The position numbers and the translations under genes are program-made. A stretch of 7,283 nt of DNA from an uncultured Eubacteriales bacterium (GTDB lineage: Bacteria > Bacillota > Clostridia > Oscillospirales > CAG-272). The notes below the pieces were generated by a model. It saw only the letters and a program-made list of their open reading frames with translations. It searched no databases and was not told the origin of the DNA. Shown here in pieces: positions 1-6,266 of the stretch (position 1 is its first letter; each line of letters starts with the position of its first letter). The stretch is taken from positions 1 through 7,283 of the forward strand of contig CASEEB010000305.1 in the NCBI GenBank assembly GCA_949286815.1, read 5' to 3'.

Positions 1-1740
1 TCCGGCGCGACGATTTTTGTGGAACCGGTCGCGGTAGTGGAGGCGAATAATGAGCTGCGTGTGCTTGAGTCTAAAGAAGAACATGAGATAGAAAAAATTC
101 TTTCGGCGCTTTCGGCATCAGTATCGGACTTTTCGGACGCGATACTGCTAAATTACAGAAATATAAACGACCTGGCTTTCGCCTTTACCTGTGCGCAGAT
201 GTCGCTTGCGATGAGGGCGTCGTCTCCTTTTGTTACACACGACAAAACCGTAAACCTGAAATACGCGAGACATCCGTTGATAGACAGAGATAAGGTGGTT
301 CCCATAAATATCAGCATAGGAGAAAATTACGATACAATGATAATTACCGGTCCCAATACGGGCGGTAAAACAGTCACTCTTAAAACCCTCGGTCTTTTTT
401 CACTGATGGCTCAGGCAGGTCTTCACATACCCGCCGACGAGGGCTCGGAGATCTGTGTGTTTGAAAATATCCTTGTGGATATCGGTGACGAGCAGAGCAT
501 TGAACAGTCGTTGTCCACATTTTCTTCTCACATGGTAAATATCGTTTCTTTTCTGGACAGTGTAAATGAGAACTCTCTTGTGCTCTTCGACGAGCTTGGA
601 GTGGGGACCGACCCGGTTGAGGGAGCCGCGCTTGCGATTTCCATTATAGATTATGTGAGAAAGCAGGGCGCCGTCTGCGCGGCAACCACGCATTACGCCG
701 AACTTAAAGCGTATGCGCTCGATACAAACGGAGTATGCAACGCCTCGTGTGAATTTGATGTGGAAACACTTAAGCCGACTTATAAGCTGATTATAGGAAC
801 TCCGGGCAAATCAAACGCGTTTGCCATATCCGAGAAGCTCGGTCTTTCTCCCGAAATAATAGAACACGCCGAAAAGTATATCAGCAGCGATAACCGCCGG
901 TTTGAAGATATTATCGGTCAGCTTGAGCAGACCAGGGTTGAGATGGAGAAGCAGAAGACCGAGGTCGAAAATATGAGAAACGATTACGAGAGGTTTAAAC
1001 TCGAATCGGAGAAAAAAATCAGGCAAAGGCTGGATGAGTCTGAGCGCGAACTTGAAAAAGCAAGACAGAAAGCGGCAAATATGGTCGCGGGCGCCAAAGC
1101 TTCAAGTGAGTTTATTTACGCTCAGCTTGATAAGATCAGACGCGCGAAGGAATCTGACAGACTCGGAGAGGAACTTGACGGTGCAAGACGGGCAATCCGT
1201 GAGCACCTGCGGGCAAACGAGGACAAATATAACCCTGTCGAAGAAATAAAAAAGGATGAGGAGTATGTGCTACCGAGACCTTTGAAAAAGGGCGACGAGG
1301 TTGTCATTATGAGTATCGGAAAGGACGCGGTTTTGCTGGAGGCTCCCGACAAATCGGGCAATGTGCAGGTTCAGGCGGGAATATTGAAAACGCGTGTGAA
1401 TATTAAAGACCTGAAGCTTAAAGATGATTCTCCCACTGTTATTTCCGACGGCAAAAAATTAAAGGCCTCGACATATACTGTAAAAAGGAACACTTCTTTC
1501 AAGGATGAAATCGACCTGAGAGGCATGACCGGAGATGAGGCGTGGCTTGCCGTTGACAAATATATAGATGAAGCGGTCTTGGCAGGTTTTACCAAAATAA
1601 GACTTATTCACGGAAAAGGTACCGGGGCACTGAAAAAAGCGCTTTGGCAGTTTCTTAAAGGGGATAAAAGAATAGCGTCTTTCCGCATCGGACAATGGGG
1701 TGAGGGCGACGGCGGCGTTACCGTTGTGGATCTTAAATAA
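1..1740 (+). CDS. mutS2: MutS2 family ATPase with C-terminal Smr domain (5' end outside window)
   Basis: DNA-structure or ribosome-binding ATPase of the MutS2 family. In Gram-positives, members have been tied to control of homologous recombination and to splitting collided ribosomes; they do not act in classical mismatch repair. The frame is open from base 1 (first residues SGATIF), so the GTG at 19 is an internal valine and not a start. 579 residues are visible; the family is about 780-790, so roughly 200 N-terminal residues are missing. Visible domains: end of the clamp/lever region; ATPase with Walker A GPNTGGKT (349-372), the STFSSHM motif (514-534), Walker B LVLFDE (577-594) running into DELGVGTDP, and a TTHY H-loop (685-696); a charged coiled coil (about 890-1120); a small KOW-like beta domain (about 1275-1420); and an Smr domain with DLRG (1513-1524) and HGKGTG (1609-1626). 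All key motifs are intact and it ends in a normal TAA. A strong hairpin starts 7 bases after the stop. Confidence 0.96.
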   Translation, partial: SGATIFVEPVAVVEANNELRVLESKEEHEIEKILSALSASVSDFSDAILLNYRNINDLAFAFTCAQMSLAMRASSPFVTHDKTVNLKYARHPLIDRDKVVPINISIGENYDTMIITGPNTGGKTVTLKTLGLFSLMAQAGLHIPADEGSEICVFENILVDIGDEQSIEQSLSTFSSHMVNIVSFLDSVNENSLVLFDELGVGTDPVEGAALAISIIDYVRKQGAVCAATTHYAELKAYALDTNGVCNASCEFDVETLKPTYKLIIGTPGKSNAFAISEKLGLSPEIIEHAEKYISSDNRRFEDIIGQLEQTRVEMEKQKTEVENMRNDYERFKLESEKKIRQRLDESERELEKARQKAANMVAGAKASSEFIYAQLDKIRRAKESDRLGEELDGARRAIREHLRANEDKYNPVEEIKKDEEYVLPRPLKKGDEVVIMSIGKDAVLLEAPDKSGNVQVQAGILKTRVNIKDLKLKDDSPTVISDGKKLKASTYTVKRNTSFKDEIDLRGMTGDEAWLAVDKYIDEAVLAGFTKIRLIHGKGTGALKKALWQFLKGDKRIASFRIGQWGEGDGGVTVVDLK

Positions 1741-1746
1741 AAGGTA

Positions 1747-1791
1747 TTACGTGCGTTTTACGTGCGTAATACGCATGTAAAACGCACGTAA
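1747..1791. repeat. Near-perfect 21-bp hairpin just after mutS2
   Basis: Arms 1747-1767 and 1771-1791 are complementary over 21 positions with one G.T wobble (1762/1776) and a 3-base loop. The left arm is itself a tandem duplication of TTACGTGCGT with an 11-base period (1747-1756 and 1758-1767), so the element contains four related copies, two in each direction. On the + strand it is followed by AAATATCC rather than a run of T, so it is not a canonical intrinsic terminator for mutS2. On the minus strand the bases that follow are T-rich (CCTTTTATTT), which would fit a terminator for transcription coming the other way. Possible roles are a 3'-end or mRNA stability structure, a dispersed palindromic repeat, or a protein-binding site. 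Confidence 0.8.
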
Positions 1792-1851
1792 AATATCCGT
1801 GACTGTATTATATTTCGTATAATCCGATAAATCGGAGCAAACAATATAACT

Positions 1852-1878
1852 AAATTAAGATGTCTTGCCACTTAATTT
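1852..1878. repeat. Short AT-rich inverted repeat
   Basis: AAATTAAG (1852-1859) and CTTAATTT (1871-1878) are perfect 8-base inverted copies around an 11-base loop. The right arm abuts the arm of the strong hairpin at 1878-1912, so the two could stack or compete. No function can be assigned. Confidence 0.45.
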
Positions 1879-1912
1879 TTTCAGTGGGGAGATTGTATCT
1901 CCCCACTGAAAA
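1878..1912. repeat. Perfect 16-bp GC-rich-core hairpin
   Basis: Arms 1878-1893 and 1897-1912 are perfectly complementary (core CAGTGGGGAGA / TCTCCCCACTG) with a TGT loop. The flanks have the opposite polarity to a bidirectional terminator: T-run on the 5' side (1876-1881) and A-run on the 3' side (1909-1912). Neither strand therefore gives a stem followed by a U-tract. The shape fits a dispersed palindromic repeat or a structured RNA/DNA site better than a terminator. The bases CCACT at 1868-1872 could also pair with AGTGG at 1883-1887, offering an alternative fold. Confidence 0.8.
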
Positions 1913-2047
1913 CATGACGAGGCTTAGCTCCTTATTGAATAAGTGAATATTTATAAGGGAAAGTATTGATCTGTTATAGATGATTGTCGGAAAATTGTCC
2001 ATTTATGTAACAAATGTTAACACTATGAAAATTAAACGTGATAAACA

Positions 2048-2076
2048 TTGACATAATCTTACTCTTGTGGTATAAT
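2048..2076 (+). promoter_or_regulatory. Consensus sigma-A-type promoter for the acetyltransferase-glmM-glmS operon
   Basis: TTGACA (2048-2053) and TATAAT (2071-2076) are both perfect and 17 bases apart. A TGG precedes the -10 box, giving an extended -10 (TGn). The expected transcription start is near 2083, leaving a leader of about 160 nt before the ATG at 2246. The match predicts strong, housekeeping-sigma transcription of the three amino-sugar genes. Confidence 0.88.
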
Positions 2077-2104
2077 ATTCACAATGTGTTGTAACTTTTG
2101 TTTA

Positions 2105-2123
2105 TAATAAAATAATTTTATTA
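2105..2123. promoter_or_regulatory. Possible operator: perfect AT-only palindrome in the early leader
   Basis: TAATAAAAT and ATTTTATTA are perfect inverted 9-base arms around a single central A. The site begins about 20 bases downstream of the predicted transcription start. A one-base centre makes an RNA hairpin unlikely, but the symmetry suits a dimeric DNA-binding protein. AT-only palindromes of this size can arise by chance in AT-rich spacer, so this is only a candidate. Confidence 0.3.
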
Positions 2124-2151
2124 CTGATTATATTGATGTTGTTATACGGTC

Positions 2152-2218
2152 ATCGGAACACGTGAATTCCGATTAGTGTTATTTATACTGTATTTCGGAG
2201 AATTTATCAGAATCCGAA
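2152..2218 (+). promoter_or_regulatory. Two leader hairpins upstream of the ribosome-binding site
   Basis: Stem 1 pairs ATCGGAA (2152-2158) with TTCCGAT (2167-2173) around an 8-base loop. Stem 2 pairs TTCGGA (2194-2199) with TCCGAA (2213-2218) around 13 bases and ends ten bases before the GGAGG. The 3' arm of stem 2 (TCCG, 2213-2216) could instead pair weakly with CGGA at 2227-2230, which overlaps the Shine-Dalgarno. A leader-based control of translation is conceivable, but I recognise no known riboswitch family. Confidence 0.35.
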
Positions 2219-2227
2219 GTTGTGTAC

Positions 2228-2232
2228 GGAGG
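2228..2232 (+). promoter_or_regulatory. Ribosome-binding site that decides the start of the acetyltransferase-like gene
   Basis: GGAGG lies 13 bases before the ATG at 2246. A longer reading from GTG at 2222 would put this Shine-Dalgarno inside the coding sequence and leave the GTG with no good site of its own. The ATG is therefore preferred, although the 13-base gap is longer than usual. Confidence 0.6.
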
Positions 2233-2245
2233 AATATTTTACGGT

Positions 2246-2917
2246 ATGAGCGGCATTGAAATAAATAATTTGTTCGACCTTACCCATACAATTGCGAAAA
2301 ATCTGCTCTCGGACTATACTTATCCGTGGGAGGCACTCGGTGAAATAAAAAATTATATTATCGGCGTAGGGAAGACACTTGATAAAAATTTATACAATGA
2401 AGTTGAAGAAAATATCTGGATATCGAAAAGCGCAATGGTTTCAGTAACAGCATGTATAAGCGGTCCGTGTATAATAGGACACAATACAGAAGTACGTCAT
2501 TGCGCTTTTATTCGCGGCAGCGCGCTGATAGGGGAAAACTGTGTGGTCGGAAATTCCACAGAGCTTAAAAACTGTATTCTTTTTGACAATGTGCAGGTTC
2601 CGCACTTTAACTATGTGGGAGACAGTATCCTCGGTTATAAGTCCCATATGGGAGCGGGTTCGGTCACAAGCAATGTAAAATCAGATAAAACCGCGGTGAT
2701 TATAAAGGATAAAATAAACGGAGCTGAGATTGATACCGGACTTAAAAAATGCGGGGCAATGCTCGGCGACTTTGCGGAAGTGGGATGCAATGCCGTACTT
2801 AATCCCGGTACGGTCATCGGAAGACATTCTCAGATTTATCCGACAAGCTGTGTAAGGGGAGTAATAAGCGAAAATTCAATATTTAAAAATGACGGAACAA
2901 TTATAAAAAAACGTTAG
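2246..2917 (+). CDS. Stand-alone GlmU-like left-handed beta-helix acetyltransferase (possible glucosamine-1-phosphate N-acetyltransferase)
   Basis: A 223-residue soluble protein: an N-terminal helical segment of about 55 residues, then hexapeptide repeats forming a left-handed beta helix (about 56-205). Such proteins are often named UDP-GlcNAc pyrophosphorylase, but there is no N-terminal uridylyltransferase domain and no sugar-nucleotide GxGTRM motif. From memory of E. coli GlmU, its acetyltransferase residues align at a constant offset of 243: R333=R90, E349=E106, K351=K108, catalytic H363=H120, Y366=Y123, A380=A137, N386=N143. N377 (H134) and Y387 (V144) differ. Position as first gene of an operon with glmM and glmS supports acetylation of glucosamine-1-P by acetyl-CoA; this is inference. 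The start is the ATG after GGAGG; GTG at 2222 would add eight residues. glmM follows 60 bases after the stop. An alternative is acetylation of a related amino sugar, or a non-catalytic role. Confidence 0.82.
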   Translation: MSGIEINNLFDLTHTIAKNLLSDYTYPWEALGEIKNYIIGVGKTLDKNLYNEVEENIWISKSAMVSVTACISGPCIIGHNTEVRHCAFIRGSALIGENCVVGNSTELKNCILFDNVQVPHFNYVGDSILGYKSHMGAGSVTSNVKSDKTAVIIKDKINGAEIDTGLKKCGAMLGDFAEVGCNAVLNPGTVIGRHSQIYPTSCVRGVISENSIFKNDGTIIKKR

Positions 2918-2977
2918 GTAAACACATTATACATTTTAGATTTCGGTCTTCATTTTTATTTAGGGAGAATTTGTACG

Positions 2978-4339
2978 ATGGGAAAATATTTCGGAACGGA
3001 CGGTTTCAGAGGCGAGGCCAATGTAGCCCTGACGGTTGAGCATGCTTATAAAGTAGGAAGGTTTATAGGGTGGTTTTTCGGAGAAAAGTCCAGAAAAGAA
3101 CGGTCCGAGAACGCCCGCATACTTATCGGCAAGGACACAAGGCGTTCTTCATATATGTTTGAGTACGCGCTTGCGTCCGGAATCACGGCATCGGGAGCGG
3201 ACGCGTGTCTTATGCATGTAACCACCACTCCGTCGGTTGCTTATATCGCGAAAGTGGACGCGTTTGACTGCGGAATTATGATTTCCGCGAGTCACAATCC
3301 ATACTATGACAACGGAATCAAGCTTATAAACAGCAGCGGCGAAAAAATGGACGATGATACGACGGCGCTTATAGAAGACTATCTTGACGGAAAAATCGGA
3401 GAGCTGCCTTTGGCTACAAGAGAAAAAATAGGCAGGACGGTCGATTACGTCGCGGGGCGGAACAGATATATAGGTTATCTTATTTCTCTGGGTCTCTATT
3501 CATTCAAAGGAATAAAAGTGGCGCTTGATTGCGCGAACGGCAGCGCGTGGAATATAGCCAAGAGTGTGTTCGACGCTCTCGGAGCCAAGACATATGTAAT
3601 AAACGCCGAGCCCGACGGCACAAATATAAATTTAAACTGCGGAAGCACGCATATTGAGGGGCTTGCAAAGTATGTGACAGACAATCAGCTCGATATAGGT
3701 TTCGCGTATGACGGAGACGCGGACAGATGTCTGTGCGTGGACGAGAATGGTCAGATAATCGACGGAGATAAAATTATGTATATTTACGCCCGTTATCTTA
3801 AAGAGCACGGCGAGCTTGTCAACAATACCGTGGTGACGACCATAATGTCGAATTGCGGTCTTTTTAAGGCATTGGAGGAATTAAATATCGAATATGCAAA
3901 AACCGCGGTAGGCGACAAAAACGTACACGATTATATGGCTAAAAACAATAATTGCATAGGGGGAGAACAATCAGGGCATATTATTTTCAGTCAGTATGCG
4001 TCTACGGGCGACGGAATTCTGACAAGTCTGAAAATGATGGAAGTAATGATTGCAAAGAAAACAACTCTCTCAAAACTTGCAGAGCCCGTCATAATATATC
4101 CTCAGGTGTTGGTAAATGTGAAAGTAAAAGACAAATCCGCGGCGGTAAATGACCCGTTTGTAAAAGCGGCGGCGGTAAAAGCCGAAGAAATTTTAAACGG
4201 GAACGGAAGAATTTTGCTGAGGGAATCGGGAACCGAACCGGTGGTAAGGGTCATGGCGGAGGCAGAGAGCGAGGAATTGTGTCACAGATGCATAAAAATC
4301 GTGGTAGACGCGATTGAGATGAAAGGGCATAATATCTGA
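2978..4339 (+). CDS. glmM: Phosphoglucosamine mutase
   Basis: Cytoplasmic enzyme that interconverts glucosamine-6-P and glucosamine-1-P, the second step towards UDP-GlcNAc. The 453 residues match the family length (about 445-450). It opens with the typical MGKYFGTDGFRG. The phosphoserine loop is ISASHNP with the catalytic serine at residue 105, the Mg2+ loop is DGDADR (245-250), the sugar-binding loop is GGEQSGH (328-334), and the C-terminal phosphate-binding loop is RESGTEP (415-421). The serine context and lack of a larger cap favour GlmM over phosphoglucomutase/phosphomannomutase. AGGGAG at 2962-2967 sits 10 bases before the ATG. The 60-base gap upstream has no convincing terminator, so it is probably co-transcribed from the promoter at 2048. 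glmS begins one base after its stop, suggesting translational coupling. Confidence 0.97.
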   Translation: MGKYFGTDGFRGEANVALTVEHAYKVGRFIGWFFGEKSRKERSENARILIGKDTRRSSYMFEYALASGITASGADACLMHVTTTPSVAYIAKVDAFDCGIMISASHNPYYDNGIKLINSSGEKMDDDTTALIEDYLDGKIGELPLATREKIGRTVDYVAGRNRYIGYLISLGLYSFKGIKVALDCANGSAWNIAKSVFDALGAKTYVINAEPDGTNINLNCGSTHIEGLAKYVTDNQLDIGFAYDGDADRCLCVDENGQIIDGDKIMYIYARYLKEHGELVNNTVVTTIMSNCGLFKALEELNIEYAKTAVGDKNVHDYMAKNNNCIGGEQSGHIIFSQYASTGDGILTSLKMMEVMIAKKTTLSKLAEPVIIYPQVLVNVKVKDKSAAVNDPFVKAAAVKAEEILNGNGRILLRESGTEPVVRVMAEAESEELCHRCIKIVVDAIEMKGHNI

Positions 4340-4340
4340 A

Positions 4341-6182
4341 ATGTGTGGAATTATTGGTTATACGGGAGAGGAACAAGCGGCTCCCATATTGATTGAAGGT
4401 CTTAAAAATCTTGAATACCGCGGATATGATTCCGCGGGTATTGCGGTATATGACAGTCAGACGAACAAAACCGAGATAGTAAAGGCTAAGGGACGACTTA
4501 AATATCTGTCCGAAAGAACCGACGGAGGGAATGCCGTAAAGGGCTTTTGCGGCATCGGACATACAAGATGGGCTACGCACGGCGAGCCGTCGGAACTTAA
4601 CGCGCACCCGCATATAAGCAGCGACGACAAGGTTGTTCTGGTTCACAACGGAATAATAGAAAACTATATCGAACTCAAAGAAAAGCTTGAAAAAAACGGA
4701 TACAGAATATATTCACAGACAGACACGGAAATCGCGGCTGACCTGATATCTTATTATTATAGTAAATGCGGCGGAAACCCGCTTGAAGCCATAGCCCGTG
4801 CCATGCTTCGTATAAGAGGTTCTTACGCGTTCGGAATCATGTTCAGGGATTTTCCCGGAACGGTTTTTGCGGCGCGAAAGGACAGTCCGCTGATAATCGG
4901 AAAAGCCCCGGACGGCTATTATATTGCCTCGGATGTCCCGGCGATTCTTGACAGGACCAGAGAGGTATATTATATAGACAACATGGAGATGGCCGAACTT
5001 ACAAGAGACAGTGTCAAATTTTACAATATTGACCGCGAGGAGATACAAAAAGAACTCGTTGAAGTCAAATGGGATGCCAAAGAAGCCGAAAAGGGCGGAT
5101 TTGAGCATTTTATGATAAAAGAAATTCATGAGCAGCCTCGCGCGGTACAGGAAACTTTGAACCGTTACATTCACGACGGGGATATTGATCTTTTGCAAAT
5201 CGGTCTTGAAGAAGATTTTATAAAAAAACTTGAGAGAATTTATATCGTGGCGTGCGGCTCGGCTTATCACGCCGGGGTCAGCGCGAAATATGTCATTGAA
5301 GAGATTGCGAAAATACCGGTTGAGGTAGATATAGCTTCTGAGTTCAGATACAGAAACCCTGTTCTTGCCAAAGACTCGCTGGTGATTATAATTTCGCAGT
5401 CGGGCGAGACCGCCGACAGTCTTGCGGCGCTGAGGCTGTCCGCCGAGCGCGGTATACCTACTTTGGGTATAGTTAATGTGGTGGGCTCAAGTATTGCCAG
5501 AGAGGCGGACTATGTTATGTATACACTTGCGGGTCCGGAAATTTCGGTTGCCACTACGAAGGCTTACAGTACGCAGCTTGCCGCCGCTTATCTTCTGGCG
5601 GTAAAGTTATCATATGTCAAGGGCTGCGTGGATAGTGACAAATACAATTATTATATTGACGAATTGATGACACTTCCCGAAAAAATCGAAAAGGTACTCG
5701 ACAGCAAGGAAAGAATACAGTGGTTCGCAAGCAAGTTTTCAAACGCTCACGACGCGTTTTTCATCGGAAGAGGAATTGACTATTCTTCAGCCATGGAGGG
5801 CAGTCTGAAGCTTAAGGAAATAAGCTATATACATTCAGAGGCGTATGCAGCCGGAGAACTCAAACACGGTACCATCAGTCTGGTTGAAAAGGGAACTTTG
5901 GTAGTCGGTCTTATGACAAACAAGAATCTTTTCGCGAAAACACTGAGCAATGTTGCCGAGGTCAAAAGCAGAGGGGCATACATTATGGGAATCACATCAT
6001 ACGGAAATTACAGCATTGAGGATACCGCGGATTTTACCGTTTACGTTCCGGGTATCGATCCGTGCTTTAGTGCCAGTCTCGCGATTATTCCGCTTCAGCT
6101 TATGGCGTATTATGTCAGCGTGGCGAAAGGGCTTGACGTCGATAAGCCGCGTAATCTCGCCAAAAGCGTCACTGTCGAATAA
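4341..6182 (+). CDS. glmS: Glutamine--fructose-6-phosphate aminotransferase (isomerizing)
   Basis: Makes glucosamine-6-P from fructose-6-P and glutamine, the committed step of hexosamine synthesis. 613 residues, full length for the family (E. coli 609). The N-terminal class II glutaminase domain starts MCGIIGYTG, with Cys2 becoming the N-terminal nucleophile; RWATHGEP (76-83) and HNGIIEN (102-108) are its glutamine-site loops. Two SIS sugar-isomerase domains follow: CGSAYHAG (305-312) and SQSGETADS (352-360) in the first, and GRGIDYSSAMEGSLKLKEIS (476-495) with EAYAAGELKHG (500-510) in the second. The C-tail NLAKSVTVE (605-613) carries the catalytic lysine K608. The ATG is one base after the glmM stop with only a weak, distant AAAGGG (4322-4327), so translation probably relies on coupling. 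No glmS ribozyme can precede it here. No clear terminator follows. Confidence 0.98.
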   Translation: MCGIIGYTGEEQAAPILIEGLKNLEYRGYDSAGIAVYDSQTNKTEIVKAKGRLKYLSERTDGGNAVKGFCGIGHTRWATHGEPSELNAHPHISSDDKVVLVHNGIIENYIELKEKLEKNGYRIYSQTDTEIAADLISYYYSKCGGNPLEAIARAMLRIRGSYAFGIMFRDFPGTVFAARKDSPLIIGKAPDGYYIASDVPAILDRTREVYYIDNMEMAELTRDSVKFYNIDREEIQKELVEVKWDAKEAEKGGFEHFMIKEIHEQPRAVQETLNRYIHDGDIDLLQIGLEEDFIKKLERIYIVACGSAYHAGVSAKYVIEEIAKIPVEVDIASEFRYRNPVLAKDSLVIIISQSGETADSLAALRLSAERGIPTLGIVNVVGSSIAREADYVMYTLAGPEISVATTKAYSTQLAAAYLLAVKLSYVKGCVDSDKYNYYIDELMTLPEKIEKVLDSKERIQWFASKFSNAHDAFFIGRGIDYSSAMEGSLKLKEISYIHSEAYAAGELKHGTISLVEKGTLVVGLMTNKNLFAKTLSNVAEVKSRGAYIMGITSYGNYSIEDTADFTVYVPGIDPCFSASLAIIPLQLMAYYVSVAKGLDVDKPRNLAKSVTVE

Positions 6183-6203
6183 TGAAAATTGGTAAAATTT
6201 AAC

Positions 6204-6232
6204 TTGACAAAAAACGGGTATTGTTGTATAAT
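6204..6232 (+). promoter_or_regulatory. Consensus sigma-A-type promoter for the polysaccharide-control genes
   Basis: TTGACA (6204-6209) and TATAAT (6227-6232) are perfect with a 17-base spacer. Transcription would start near 6239, leaving a short leader of about 28 nt before the ATG at 6267. It lies in the 84-base gap after glmS. As no intrinsic terminator is visible there, read-through from the glm operon may add to expression. Confidence 0.88.
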
Positions 6233-6266
6233 AATTTGAACATTGATGAAAGGATGAAAGGTTAAA

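Larger units (their letters stand above)
1741..2245. other. Palindrome-rich intergenic region and operon leader
   Basis: About 500 bases without a convincing gene on either strand. It is AT-rich and unusually full of inverted repeats: long hairpins at 1747-1791 and 1878-1912, and shorter ones at 1823-1836 (TCCGAT-AA-ATCGGA), 1852-1878 (AAATTAAG/CTTAATTT), 1931-1943 (CTTATT-G-AATAAG), 2105-2123, 2152-2173 and 2194-2218. A consensus promoter lies at 2048-2076, so 1741-2047 is spacer after mutS2 and about 2083-2245 is the transcribed leader of the next operon. I looked for tRNA, T-box, riboswitch and glmS-ribozyme signatures and recognised none. No hairpin is followed by a U-tract on the + strand. 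Confidence 0.7.

Noticed and set aside
19..21. GTG as the start of mutS2
   Set aside because: The frame is open from base 1 and the preceding residues (SGATIF) fit the conserved MutS2 segment, so the gene continues upstream of the window.
1034..1249. 71-codon + strand frame inside mutS2
   Set aside because: It overlaps the MutS2 coiled coil in another frame and has no independent start signal or motif.
1818..1823. TATAAT as a possible extra promoter after mutS2
   Set aside because: No acceptable -35 box is found at 15-18 bases upstream, and no gene follows closely.
1747..1912. The two strong hairpins as ordinary rho-independent terminators of mutS2
   Set aside because: Neither is followed by a T-run on the + strand. 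They may still act in 3'-end processing, so they are listed as repeats.
1917..1931. GACGAGG segment recalling part of the glmS ribozyme
   Set aside because: The ribozyme core and its pseudoknot partners are not seen, it lies upstream of the promoter, and glmS is more than 2.4 kb away.
2938..2949. Small UUCG-loop hairpin followed by a T-rich stretch between the acetyltransferase gene and glmM
   Set aside because: Only four base pairs including a G.U closing pair; too weak for an intrinsic terminator, and the genes look co-transcribed.
4251..4646. 131-codon open frame on the minus strand across the glmM/glmS junction
   Set aside because: It lies opposite two strongly conserved genes, has no recognisable domain, and is a shadow frame.
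4713..5270. 185-codon open frame on the minus strand inside glmS
   Set aside because: It is antisense to the conserved GlmS glutaminase and linker region and looks like no protein family; shadow frame.
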